Positions 11,901-23,600 of a stretch of DNA of 64,000 bases are shown piece after piece. Position numbers and translations under genes: made by a program. This DNA is from Erythrocercus mccallii (lineage: Eukaryota > Chordata > Aves > Passeriformes > Dicruridae), in NCBI GenBank assembly GCA_013397435.1, contig VZRG01001042.1, positions 72,963-136,962 of the forward strand, given 5' to 3'. Positions within the stretch are counted from its first letter, which is position 1. Every line of letters starts with the position of its first letter. Under the pieces are notes generated by a model, which had not been told where the DNA came from, ran no database searches, and saw only the letters and a list, made by a program, of their open reading frames with translations.

Positions 11901-12733
11901 CCCTTGCAGTATTAGTTGTAATTAGTGGGATGAGAATGCAAATATTACTTAAAGCTTATAAGCCAAACTGAACAGTGCCAACAACTAACAAAACACTGAT
12001 GAAAACAGCAGCTCCCAAACTAGGCAGTGAGAAAATGAAAAGATAACCTTACAAAGTGACAGTGGAAGAGGATTAAGTCTGACAGTTTTCTTAGAATAAG
12101 AGATGCTGTCTGGCTCTTGGGGCTGGGTGAAGAGAGAACAGAGAGCCAAGATTCCTAAGGAGAGAGGGAAAGGAGATTCTCAAAGCGCATTAACCCCTGT
12201 CTCCAGGTTAAATGGCCTGAAATGCTAATGAAGGTGCACTCAGGCAGGGTTAGGTCAGTCTTTTACCACATCCCTGGAGAGGTACTGCCCATGGAGTAAC
12301 AGCTTCTCTGTCACCCTGTCAGGCTTTTATAGCTGCTTCTGTTCTCATGGGACACAGCCAGAAATTGTCTTCCTTGGTCTTGGTATTTCTTAATTTGTGT
12401 TAACTTTGTTTTGCCTCACAGGATACAAAGCTTGGACAGTGGAGTACAGCTGCTTTTAAAAGTTCTGAGGAACAAATGAAGTTTTTTAGACTGATGGGTG
12501 GCTTTAAAAAGGGTTCTGTGCCTATCCAAAATCCCTCAGTAACTACAAACAAACCCAACATGGCTCTGAACAAGGAAGGGGAGGAGAAGTTACAGCAGGC
12601 ACTGAAGATGGAGTTTGATAAAGCAATGGACTTGAAGCAACATAGAGGAATTGGTCTTGGATTTCAACCTACTGCCAACAAAAAAATATACATAGACAAA
12701 TATGCATCTAGATCCATAAAATTTGAAGATTAA
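4577..12733 (+). CDS. KNOP1: KNOP1, lysine-rich nucleolar protein 1 (complete CDS, four coding exons)
   Basis: The joined coding exons are 4577-5932, 9464-9532, 10001-10078 and 12422-12733, all with GT-AG introns in phase 0. They give 604 residues. Residues 1-452 form a very basic, low-complexity region with many KKKK/KKKRK blocks separated by acidic and serine-rich spacers, typical of nucleolar targeting. Residues 453-501 carry the conserved VRRQALQEEIDRESGKT stretch. Residues 502-604 carry the SMAP-type C-terminal domain, with GQWSTAAFKSSEEQMKFFRL and MGGFKK. The human protein, as I recall it, is 458 residues, so the lysine-rich part is longer here. The ATG at 4577 lies directly after the acceptor and opens the basic region. 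The known role is a nucleolar/nuclear protein of unclear molecular function, reported to interact with ZNF106. It converges on VPS35L. Confidence 0.92.
5933..9463 (+). other. KNOP1 intron 1 (between coding exons 1 and 2)
   Basis: 3.5 kb. It holds a CR1-like fragment near its start (6095-6250). A somewhat GC-richer stretch from about 7980 to 9030 carries overlapping chance frames (longest 133 codons at 8510-8911) with no recognised protein similarity. Nothing else was identified. Confidence 0.6.
6095..6250 (-). repeat. CR1 LINE 3' fragment
   Basis: The plus strand reads CACAGAATATTCTGAACTGG, then AGGGGACCCACGAGGACCATCAAG. This is the reverse complement of the usual avian CR1 3' tail, in which a GGACTTGATGATCC-type segment precedes TTCTGTGATTCTGTG. 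The element is therefore on the minus strand. The inner boundary is uncertain. Confidence 0.65.
9464..9532 (+). CDS. KNOP1: KNOP1 coding exon 2
   Basis: 69 nt, 23 codons (residues 453-475), starting EHLDGVIIVKEKKG and ending NIDK. Acceptor TGTTTTACAG, donor AAG, then GTATGC. It matches the human segment ending in DEAHIDQ that precedes VRRKALQEEIDRESGKT. Confidence 0.88.
10001..10078 (+). CDS. KNOP1: KNOP1 coding exon 3
   Basis: 78 nt, 26 codons (residues 476-501). It starts VRRQALQEEIDRESGKT, nearly identical to the human sequence as recalled. Acceptor GCACGCTAG, donor CAG, then GTAATG. Confidence 0.93.
10079..12421 (+). other. KNOP1 intron 3
   Basis: 2.3 kb with no recognised repeat or exon. 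A 154-codon plus-strand frame at 11075-11539 shows no similarity I know and lacks splice support. Confidence 0.55.
12422..12733 (+). CDS. KNOP1: KNOP1 terminal coding exon (SMAP domain)
   Basis: 312 nt including the TAA stop at 12731-12733; residues 502-604. It begins DTKLGQWSTAAFKSSEEQ and ends ASRSIKFED, matching the conserved C-terminus of the human protein (ASKSVKLED). NMALNKEGEEKLQQAL and GIGLGFQPTANKKIYIDK are further conserved blocks. The ATG at 12476 is internal and in frame; it is not the start. Confidence 0.94.
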   Translation, partial: DTKLGQWSTAAFKSSEEQMKFFRLMGGFKKGSVPIQNPSVTTNKPNMALNKEGEEKLQQALKMEFDKAMDLKQHRGIGLGFQPTANKKIYIDKYASRSIKFED

Positions 12734-13004
12734 AACTCAGAAGTAATAAAAGGAGTGAAATTTCTTTTTACTTGAAATAAAATAACAAAATGCTGAAGGA
12801 ACTTCGTTTATGAGGTACTTGAAGTACAAGTTTTCAGCTGCATATACCAGTGGAGCTGGGTCCTCACTTCATCCTAACAGTAAGTTTTTGAAACCTTTAT
12901 CATGTTTGTTCTGCAAGGCAAGAGAGAACCTGCTTCAAAGACAGAAGATGTGTGCCATTCCTGCAGTTAGTTGAAATTCAGTAATTTTTTTTAAATGCTG
13001 ATTT

Positions 13005-13010
13005 AATAAA
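13005..13010 (+). terminator. KNOP1 polyadenylation signal (AATAAA)
   Basis: AATAAA about 270 bases after the stop codon. Earlier AATAAA hexamers occur at about 12745 and 12776, so alternative cleavage is possible. A run of T lies just upstream of the 13005 copy (about 12985-12992). No downstream GU-rich element was proven. Confidence 0.5.
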
Positions 13011-13041
13011 CTTGATTATATCTTAAGTGATTTAAAATGAT

Positions 13042-13047
13042 TTTATT
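13042..13047 (-). terminator. Possible distal VPS35L polyadenylation signal
   Basis: TTTATT on the plus strand, hence AATAAA on the minus strand, 1.54 kb past the VPS35L stop codon and facing the KNOP1 signal 31 bases away. Use of this site is inferred; the proximal signal at 13942 may be the main one. Confidence 0.35.
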
Positions 13048-13941
13048 GTTCTGTAAAATCTTCACATTTTTTACACTCATTAAAACATGATAGTGCTTTA
13101 CTTTGAAGGCACACTAGTGGTGTGCCCTCAGATTTGATGAGGGCAGACTTTTAACTCAGAAAGTAGTTCTTAAAAATCTAACATCTTTATAATAATGGAT
13201 AGCATTGAACATCCTCTGTATTTGAACTATGCTCTGGCAGTTGGATTTTCAGTCAGCAGCTGTTATCTAAAAACGAAAGTATAAGCATTTTGGAGAGTAG
13301 CATCAACAGAACTACTACATTTCTTCAAGACAGCCTCATTTTCCACAATCCTCTTCTGCAATGGATTGCTCTACCTGAAAGCATCTGCCTCCAGCAGAAA
13401 ACACACTTAAAACAGCACTTGGTTCTGATGCATTTTGGGCAATTCCTGAGAGGAAGTGAAAATTATCCATCTTAAGGGGTTACCGTGAATTCATTCCCAT
13501 ATCTGGGAAGAGGGAGATGCTCTTCCTGCAGGGTCTAAACTTGCCTTGAGAAAACCATCTCCTTTAAAGTGTCATTTAAAACCTCCACTGCCTCAATGTG
13601 AGGCTCAGTGTCAGTGCTCTCAGTGTTCAGCACCAAATTCCACCAGCCCATCTCATTTTTAGCTCATTTTACTAAAATTCAGGTAGCTGAGGTGGTGTTT
13701 TCTGGTTTGAAACAAATACTGAATTCAAGTCCAGCTACTTACCTGGCAAGAAAAACAACCCCTAAGCAAAAGTAGCAATAGATACAAGGTCTCAACATGG
13801 TTCCTTACCAGGGGGCAGAATGAAGAGTGTGAAATTTTACTAGAAATAAAACAGTACATGTAACTAAATTCCACAAGGGTAAGTGATAGATTTGCATACA
13901 CAAAGAAACTCCCCCAGAACACAAGACAAACTGCAAATTGT
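13048..13941. other. Convergent intergenic or distal 3' UTR segment
   Basis: About 0.9 kb between the KNOP1 3' end and the proximal VPS35L polyadenylation signal. No gene, RNA or repeat was recognised. It may be the extended VPS35L 3' UTR if the distal signal is used. Confidence 0.4.
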
Positions 13942-13947
13942 TTTATT
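13942..13947 (-). terminator. VPS35L proximal polyadenylation signal
   Basis: Minus-strand AATAAA (plus-strand TTTATT in TTGTTTTATTCAG), about 640 bases after the stop codon. It is the only canonical hexamer seen between the stop and this point, which implies a 3' UTR of about 0.65 kb. Confidence 0.55.
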
Positions 13948-14583
13948 CAGTGATAGTGTACTTTGCAAATATAGAGGACTTTGCATAATTTCAATTTTCC
14001 TTTGCAGCACTTAAAGATTCCTTCCATTTTACAAAATACCATTGGACTAAAATGAAAACATAAACGTGTGTGAAAATGTACTGTAGAAATTAGAACAGTT
14101 ACACCTCAGCCGTTTTTCTCTGCTACTTGAACCAGCCAGACAAATGCTGGCAGCATCCCAAAGCAGAGAGACAACTTAGTCTGACTATTATATTGAAGTG
14201 TGCTTTCTGCAGAGGAGAAAGACTGTTCTGCAAGAGGGATGAAGTTTTGAGGCTGTGAACTCATCTGTACAGATTATCTTCCTTTTTTGTTAAAATTGCA
14301 ACACATTAGATCTCAAAAGACCTTTGCAACCATACAGGTTCAAAATACTGTTTACTGAATGTAAATCAGCATTTAAAATAACAATACTATGGTAAAACTG
14401 GATACAGAAACTCGGGTTGAATTATTGCACTCAGAACAGTTTTACCTTTACTGTGCCCAAATAAATGTGTCTCACTAAGGAAAGTAAATTCACTGAACTC
14501 CTTGCAGTCAGAATGCAGATGAGTGATTTTTGGCCTTGGTTCCATGCTCCCTTGTGCAGGTGACTCCTTGGAAGAGGCTCTCA
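13942..14583 (-). other. VPS35L: VPS35L 3' UTR
   Basis: Sequence between the TGA at 14584-14586 and the proximal AATAAA. No repeat was recognised. The true end needs transcript data. Confidence 0.5.
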
Positions 14584-14682
14584 TCAGGTCCTGGACTGCA
14601 GAGGAAGCCGAAGGGCCAAGTCTGTGAAATGGCTCATTTCAGGTTGTTTGCTCCGCCTCTTGATGTACTCTAGGGTTTTCAC
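14584..14682 (-). CDS. VPS35L: VPS35L exon 31 (stop codon)
   Basis: 99 coding nt, residues 932-963 and TGA: VKTLEYIKRRSKQPEMSHFT through RLPLQSRT (human ends RLPLQTRT). Acceptor TCAAATCTAG. Confidence 0.96.
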   Translation of the reverse strand: MKTLEYIKRRSKQPEMSHFTDLALRLPLQSRT

Positions 14683-17600
14683 CTAGATTTGAAAAGAAAG
14701 GTATTTGGAGATTTTCAGTGTCTTTTCTCATTTCATAGCCATCAGTTCATCTTTGTGAAGGGGTTTTAACCAGTCTAGGATTTTCTGTAAATTTTTCTGG
14801 CTTTGTGAGCACTTGGTATTGCTTATTCCAGAGCTCATTATTATGTATATGTTTCTTAAAGGTTCTCAAATGCCACTTTACAAGCTTTCACCAGGCAGTT
14901 CCTCCACAAAATAAAAATGCAGTATGTCTCTTAAAGATAGTTTTCTGTACTGAGCAAAAAGTTAAGTACAACCAACACTTTCAGGTTCCTTAATGCTTGT
15001 TATACTATTAAAATGCTAGAAAGATACCACTTGAAGTAAGAGAAGCTGCTTGTTCATTAAGGATTTAGAAAAATAAGTTGTTGGAGTTTTAAGATAATTT
15101 GAATTTTTTTAAGATAGTAGCTTGTAAAGAGATGAGGTTTATTCAGATCAAGAAAATGTTACCTTTTCCCAAATAAAGAGTGAAAAAAGATATTAAAAAC
15201 TAAAACCTCTCTCCATTATCTGTCTCCCTCTCTTACCATTGTCTTGGTGTCAGCAAAGCCATGCTTCTGAGCAAGATTCCAGAGGTTGACTGAAAGCTGG
15301 TTCAGTCTGTTGTTTCGTAGGTCCCCATGAGCCAGAATGGTGTTAAAGAAATAGAGTGCCAGCTGGCTCTGCCGCTTCAGGGTCTATAATGAGAACAAAA
15401 ATATTCCCATATTACTGTACACTCACCCAAAGTACCCAGCTTAACCTCACCGGCTTCTCTGAACCCTCGGAAGTTCAAAGGGCACTCATTTTGTAACACA
15501 CAGCAATAGTTACAGACATAAGAACACAGTCATAATTTTCATATTCCATTCAAAATGCAACAAACAGCAGGAGTTGTAAATCAACATAAGCTGCTGTAAA
15601 TAAAATAATTACACAAGACTCCTACGTCTCATACCCCTTTGGCACAGCACAGCGTGTAGGACTGACACATTTACAACTCCAGACTCCCTACAACTGCATA
15701 GAAATCACCCTCCCACCAACCAACCTTGCACTCAGAGCATCCTAGCTGTAAATTTTAAGAGAAACCACTACCATCAATCTAAATGAATGTAACTTCAGGC
15801 TTTTTTTTCAGTCCAATCTACTTTTATTTTTTTATTTAACCAAAGATGTTTTTCCCTGCTTTTATTTCACCGAAACTCGAGGGATATGAACATATTTGCA
15901 CCATATTTGTAGCTACTTCCCCTAAAATTGTTGAGGAGGGACCTTAAGGAGCATAAGAGCAGTCTTCCCTGCACACAAAGCAGAGAGGATTCACTGCTAC
16001 ATGTTCTCTTGACCAGAAACAGCTTGAACTTTACAGAACTGTCCAGAACTAAAAATTTCCATTCCAGCACTGTCACATAAATGAAGCATTCTCTAATACT
16101 GTGAAAAGGCCGCACTGTGTTAACAATAAGATGCATTGTTCTCTTCCAAGTTCCCATTTTGGTGAAAAGGTTTTATTGTGAGAAAAATTTATTTTCCTTT
16201 ATAGCTTTTAAAGGAAATGAACCAATAAAAACACAAAATCATTAGCCTTGTTCAGTTGAATGAGCAGCCCAGAAGATGAATAATAAAAGGTCACCAACAC
16301 TGAAGCAATCCAAATAACACAGTGATTTTATGACCAGCTTTACTTTGGCACAATTGGAGATCTCTGATAATATTCTCATCACTTCTATTTCCTCAGCAAC
16401 AACAGCTTCCTCAAACAGCTATTCATTCTTACAAAGCAATTTTTATCTAAATCTCTCAATGACTTTCACTCAACAAAGCAAAACAAATGGTCCCTCTTTG
16501 TAAATAATGATGGACAGAGGAGCAAATCCAAGGCTGCAGAGGTAAAGGCAGGCCAAGCACCTATATCTGTGCTGCTTAGCCTTAAATCCAGTTTTCTATG
16601 CAACAACAGCCTCAGTGAACTAACACAGGATCTTATTCAAAGTGTGCTTGAAAGGAGAAAACAAAAAAAAAGCCTTTCAGAAACCATGGATTCCAAGCTC
16701 TACAAACATTCCTACCCACAAATTCCATATAGGAGTCAGATGCAAAAGAATCCCTAATACACAACCCACAGTCCTGAAAACTCCAAGACCCAGTTGGACA
16801 ATCTTAGCTGTGCTAGAATGGTTGTTTCTGCTGTTACTGTTCTGAAAAAGAACTACCTTTCCTTCTGCTGATGTGTACAATGATGTAGAGGATTTGAGCA
16901 AAGGATATTTTCATCTTACATCTCTGCCATTGCTCAAGGAAGGACAAATAGGATAGCAAAAGCAGAAAAAGGGCTAAACTTAGCACAGTGTCCTCCCAAT
17001 ATGTATCACTTAACACATTCTGTATTGGCAAATACTCTGGGCTACTGTGCAAACAGCCCATCTAAAAAATTCCATCCAATCAATCACACCCTGCCCTCCC
17101 ATTCCAGGCCACGAGCCACAAGATTTCGATCAATAGAAGCCAACCAGGAAGGGCTGACTGGGAAGCTGTGGAAGGGAGCACTCTCAGAAACAGGCACATT
17201 AGCAGAACAGTGAGTTCTCATTATTTCAGTAAACATCAGTCACCTGCCTTTCACATACAATCCATTATGCTAGATTTGATCCCTCAGAGCCTCTGAATTC
17301 CAACCAAGAAATCCAGTAAGCTGCCTAGAGTTTTCTTTATTTTATATTGAACAAATATACTAAAGTAAAGACAACTATTTCCTCCCTCTGTCCCTCTCTC
17401 CTGACATCATCTTAGTGCCTGGGATTTGAAACTTTTATACTTACAGTTGGCTTTCATTGTATTTTCCCCAGTAATAGACTAACTGTGAACTCTCACTTTG
17501 CTCATTACAGAACTGGACATCATTAGGTGTCTCCACCACAAGCCTGCCTATGTGATGGTCTCACCTTCTAAACAAGTAAAAATCCCCAATTGCCTTCTGT

Positions 17601-20600
17601 TATGAGGTTCCTGAAGCTTTTGAAAACACCGAGTTCTGGTCAAAGCTGGTGTTTCTTCAAATTACTTTTGGTTTTGTATTGAATCAAGCTGAGTAAGAAC
17701 ATACCTCCTCCTTTCCCAGGGTTTTCAGATGATCCAGGATCTGTGATACCACTGTTTCACTCAATTTATTAATTTCAGCCAGGAACTTGGAGTCTCCACC
17801 ATAGAGGGTATCATTGGAATCAACTGCAGAGATAAATTCAAGCTTAGGTCTGGCTAAAGAGCTATACATTTATTTGCTATTAAAAGCATCATATATTGAC
17901 AGAAGACCAAAGGTGGAAGTCATAAAGTGACCCTCCTCCATGAAACACAAACAGAACTATGTTTTTTAAGTGCCTACCACTTGGTTGCTACTATGTCCTT
18001 TTGATTTTAGGAATAAAACACTGAGAAGAATCTTTGAGCTTAAAGCCAGTCCTGTGTTTCTGGATGATTTTCCTCAGGTTTTCCACAGAGACAGACTCCC
18101 TGCTCCCATCACTTTAGAAGAGTCTGGCCATCATCTTCAATGGCAGCAGCACTGGGCCAAACAATTTGCGTTTTATTTACTGAAAATAACCAGATTTTCA
18201 AAAGAAACTGCATTTTAATTTTTTTTCCTTAAAATAAACCCATGATTACCTCAAAGTCATGGATAGAAATTCAAAAAGTGTATTTTCAGTTTCAAAGACC
18301 TTAAAGGATCTTTGAGAGGGAGAGAGCTCTTCAAGTTTTTACAGCTTATATAACTGTGATTTTAAACATGTCTTTTGCACTAATTTATTTATGTTCTATT
18401 AAGAAGCTGGGTAAAAGCAACTTTTAGGTTTAAATGATAAATCAGAAAGCACGAAAGATAAAAGATAATCCCCTGTCTCCAAGTGAACTTCATTTTGAGA
18501 AGCTAAGGTACAAGGCCCACCTAGAAAAAAACCCCCATTGCCCTAAATTACTAATTTATATTTCCATGCCTGTCTCCATTAAAATCTAATTAATTTAGAT
18601 TTCTCATCTTGGGATTATGCAGCTATTTTGGTCATATAAAAAACTGAGTGAAATAAAAATCTAAAGCACACTTCCTTACAGAATTTGAACAGCAGATTTA
18701 CTATAGAGTAGCACTTCCACTGACAGTTATTTTCTGTGCTGCTAACTACAAGAGCTATTTTGTCATGGGTGGTAAATCTGACAGACTATTCACCAGAAGA
18801 ACTGCAGAACACATTCCTGCCCCTGTGTCAAAGTCTTGTGCAACTGAAAGAAAAAAATCAAACCATCTTGGCCTGACTCATTCATCTTCCAGGATGCTTT
18901 AAAAGATTTTTATTTATTACCCTACCCTAATTTAGTAATCTATAATTAGAAGACAAATATTCAAATTTTAGAGCATATCAAAATATTCCAAAAATTATTA
19001 CAAAAAAAAAAGGCAGCTATTTTACAAAATATAAAATCTTTGGAATCTTCTAGCTATTCTGAATATTTTTGCAAGTTACTGCAATTTCCAAAACTGAAAG
19101 CTTGCCTTCAAAGCAGCAAATACATAATTTAAATAATGAAGACTAGGCATTACATTCTGAAAACTGGAGTTGTTAATAAATGTGGATGAAACACCAATGG
19201 TAAGTATAAATCAAGTTGATACTTTAGACTCAAAACCCTTCATATGCATAATCTTTACTTGAAAAGTTCACATTTATAAGCATTTGCACCAACACCACCA
19301 GAAGCAAACTAAGTAACCCACGCTGCACAGATTCACTTTAAAGAACAGACTGCACCTGTTCAGAAGCCAACTCCTGGGATTATTCTAAATTACAATACCT
19401 GGCACTGGATAGAAAAATAATCCATTCTGTGAGACTGATTACACGAGTCTTCATTAACTAGCTCTGGTGATAGGACAATATTACAAATGTCCTGGTGGGG
19501 TACAAGGAGCCAGAGCCCACCCTTAGGTATTACCTTTATCTACATGGTAGATAAATGCTTCTTGAGTCATTGCAGACAGCAGATGCAAAACATTAGTATA
19601 AATCCTGACTTTGTCATCGCTGTTATCCTCCCAAGTATAATCCTGGATCACATTTAGTAATCCTCGCACAAGAAACAACACTCCTTGTTCTGGATGGTCC
19701 TACAGAGAAGAAAAAAGATAGGTCAAAACTATACCACAACCCTGGAACAAAAATAGGATTATTTGCAGTCATTCAGTGGTGTAGAGTCACAGTTTGACTG
19801 CTATAAAAGCAAAACTACAATATAATTAAAGCTGACAGTTACTTTTCTTAAGTGTGCTTCCTGCAAATCCTTTAAAAATTTTTTCCAGTTTCCATCTAAA
19901 ATGCCCATTTGACCCATAATCAGAACACAGTCCAGGCAGCCTCCACAGACAAACTTTGGAATGCTTTGTTTTGTAGTCATGGGGGAGCAGTACAAAATTA
20001 ATTGTCAGCTTCTTAACAGCTAAGCCTCTAAAATTAAACACTGGGTAGATTTTGTTATTAAAATCGTATCAGTAAGCTGTAGTGTATTACTCATATAATT
20101 ATGAGTTTCAGAAGAACACCTACACTGGGAAGTCAGTTACAGACAATCAACAATCTTTTCACATGAAATGAAAAGAAGGACTCTGCTTTACATAAGCTGG
20201 GAGTTTTTACAAGCAGCTTTAATACTGCACCCGGCTAATTCCAGCTGGCAGTTGGAGCAGCAGCACCAAGATACACAGGACAAATCACAGTCCACTGGGG
20301 ACACTTCCTTTTGATCTACTGTAAAGAGGGAACAAAGTTAAGGAAGCTAGTTTCTGAATCCTGGCATCTCATTGCAAGTTATTTTTCATTACTGAATCTG
20401 AGAGGTTGAGGGAGACCCCTGCCACTGGAACAGGGGGAATCCACAGCTCTGACAATAAGGATTTGAGCAACACCACACTGTGTGCTGCTTCACCAAACAG
20501 GCAGTCAAAGGAAAAAGGAAGGAGAAAACCGTAAGGGAGGTTTCAGTGAGGAGGAAAAACTCACTCTCTCCAAGACCAAATGAAAATACTTCAAACTTCT

Positions 20601-23600
20601 CTGTTCCTCCAGGTTAATTTACAATTTCCTCCCATATTTTAGATATAACTAAAAATATTTCAGAGGGAAAATTACATCTCTCTCTAAACTTGACAGGTAA
20701 AAACTGGAAGGGCGTAGAATGGTAGTACTTTGTGAAATATTCATCAGAAGAGGAAGGTTATGCCAAAACACATCTTCTAATTATTGTTTGCAACCTATAC
20801 CAAAGTAACTGAAACTAATAGGAACTAGAGCTCTATATTTTTCCCCTCTTCATGTATTAGTTTTTCAGATACTTATCTAATAAACCAGTAAATGATGTTT
20901 ACACAATTAAATGATGGTGAGATTTCACTCTACCCCAAATCCACTTCTAGTGAGAGGTGTTACTGAGAGTGGCAATGCTGTACCCTCCACCTCCACACAA
21001 TTGTTCTTCCTCCCCATTTTGCACTGGGATGAGTGATTTTGCAGCCAATAAGCAGAGCAGTTTATATTCACAGAAAACTAATCCTTGCACCTCCCACTCC
21101 AGAAGCCCAGTCTACTCTAAATTTTTAAACAAGAAAGTCAAAATAGTCTATACTAACCTATGTGCTATTCATACACACTCAACTTACCGGAACAACTAAT
21201 AAAGTGGAAAAAAAATTACAAAGGAATTCCAGGAGGAAAGCATCAGAAGGTCGCATCTTTCCATCTATGCTGATCATTTTTGGCACTTCAGGAACAAGGC
21301 TCACCGCAGCTTTGAAAAAAGCATCAGCTGCAAAATAAAAATAGAGTTGCTGTTATATCACTCCAGCTGTGATGGCAGTCATGCCTGTGACCCAATGGTT
21401 GATTTGAATTTGTTTCAAATAGATTACAGAAAATGAATGTGCATAACTGCAGAGAAACCCAAGACTCAGCAGTGGTCTGATTCTTGACAAATCTGTGTTA
21501 ATTCAAATTATGCTGTTTCTCCAAAGGAATTTCCCTCATAACTCAAAACCTCAGAAAATATGTCTTCTCCTTTGCATAACAAGGAGACACCATCATTTCA
21601 TATGTATTGCATATACAATAAGAAATTAGCACATGATTCAAATTTGACTTATCAAAGAAATGCTTATGATAGGAAAATGGGGAATCCAGTAGGGGGAAAA
21701 GGTTCATGCTATCTTGTTCACCAGTTCATTCACAAAAGGTTGTTGAAATTCTAAGGAAGTACCAACAACTTCATATTTCTAATTATTTATAATCCCTAAA
21801 AGTAAAATATTAATATAGTACTCGAACCTGGGGTATTGCTGGTTACCTAGATAAAAGGACATTTTCCTAGAATCACAATAAAGGAATTAGAGAAACCATC
21901 CACTATTATAGCCTTGGCAAAATAGCTGTTAAGAGGTTTCTCATAACTCTTTATTATGTCTCTAATCTTACAAAAACATCATTTCCAAACACTAGAACAG
22001 CTATTTCTCAATTTATTAATATTCACAAATTAAAAGCAACAATATTTTCCCTCTTACACTAGAAGACCTCCCATATATTCTGAGTTCACAAAAAAAATTC
22101 TGACAGCAACACTGTTTTGCACTTTCTTGGCAACATTTCAGAATATCCAAGTATCCACATCCCACTCAAGTTGCTGACCATATACTTCAAAGCCTCCTTC
22201 AGAATTAATAACGTATCTTTATTTTCCAGGAACAGAGACCCAGGCCATGTAATCAACTTTTATCAAATGCAAAAGGAGAATTCTTGGTGAAAGCCAAGAG
22301 GTGTTACATGGCTGGGATGGAGATGCCACTGACAGGCAGGCATGGGCATTTCCAGGAGCACAGCTTGCTCTGGAAAAATTCATTTGAGACTCCAAGCAAA
22401 TTTGCTAAATATAGTACCAACTGATATCTAATTTAAGCTTATGAGGAATACCAGAGAAACATGTGCTTTGGAAAAACTGTAGTTCTTCTCACTCTTGTTT
22501 TTTCAGCACGTAAGTGCTCAAGCCCTTCTGAACTTTTCAGTGCTTAGAATGCAGACCCCTTCCATCAAACACTATCCTTCCTTTTACTCTGCACATTTGT
22601 TTTGAGGTGAAGGAATGTTTATTTCCAACTTATGAGTTTAGACAGCTAACCCAATGGAAGGTAAGTAATCTTTCTGTGAGCTTTATTTGAGGAAGGAAGG
22701 CAGCAGCAGATGTTCATTCTAGCACAAGTAAATGAATCGCTGTCACTTCCACAGTTGTCTCCTCAAAAAAAAAGTGCACGTCCCCGCATCACCACACAAT
22801 AAAAACATGTGACCAGACAAATGAAAAAATGTGCCTTAGAGAATAGTCTGCATACCAAAGTACCCATGTCTGTGCAGGGAGTGCTCCTGCCTTCTGAAGT
22901 TATTTCATAACAGGACAAGAATGACCTGTGCAGCAATCAGCATCCGCAGTGAAAAAGAGCTGCAAAGTACCTCACCCTAATTTACTGCCTGCTCTCCCAG
23001 CAATCACAATCCTTCATATTCTCCTCTAAACTTCTGCCATAGTGCAAGCCCAAAACCACTTATCTTCAATTTGAAAACCTGAAATTTGATTCCATTTACT
23101 CTTCTTGCCTCCCGCCGTTGCTGTGAATGCGAGCTGCCTCCCCATCTGGCTGAGCAGCTTCAGAGCCACGAGCTCCCTCCCTTGTTCCTCGGGCAGCTGG
23201 GAGCAGTGCCCGGCTCCCCCGCAGGTGCCTGCTCACACCACGGACCTGCCTGTGCTGCCACCAACTCCCTGAGCTTCCATCTGTGTCTCCCCTATCCATG
23301 GCAGCCACACAGCTGCTGCTCCTGGGCTGTCTCCATGTGGCTGCTGCAGGGTCACCCTGCAAACCCCACACACTGTCACTGTCACTGTCCCAGCACAGTG
23401 GGGACACTGAGGCTCTTGCCTCACATTTTTAATCCTTGTTCCTTGCCTTTTTCCCCCTGCTTCCCCTACTCAATGCAGGAAGGCAAGCCAGAAAAGCAAT
23501 ACAGCACAAAACAGCTGTATTCCACTTTGGTACATCTAGAACTGGCAAAGGAGAATATGTTTTTTGCAGGAAGTCCTGCCAATCTGTGCTAACCATGAAA

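Noticed and set aside
23086..23592. 168-codon plus-strand open frame
   Set aside because: GC-rich DNA lowers stop-codon frequency; frames are open on both strands, and no similarity was recognised.
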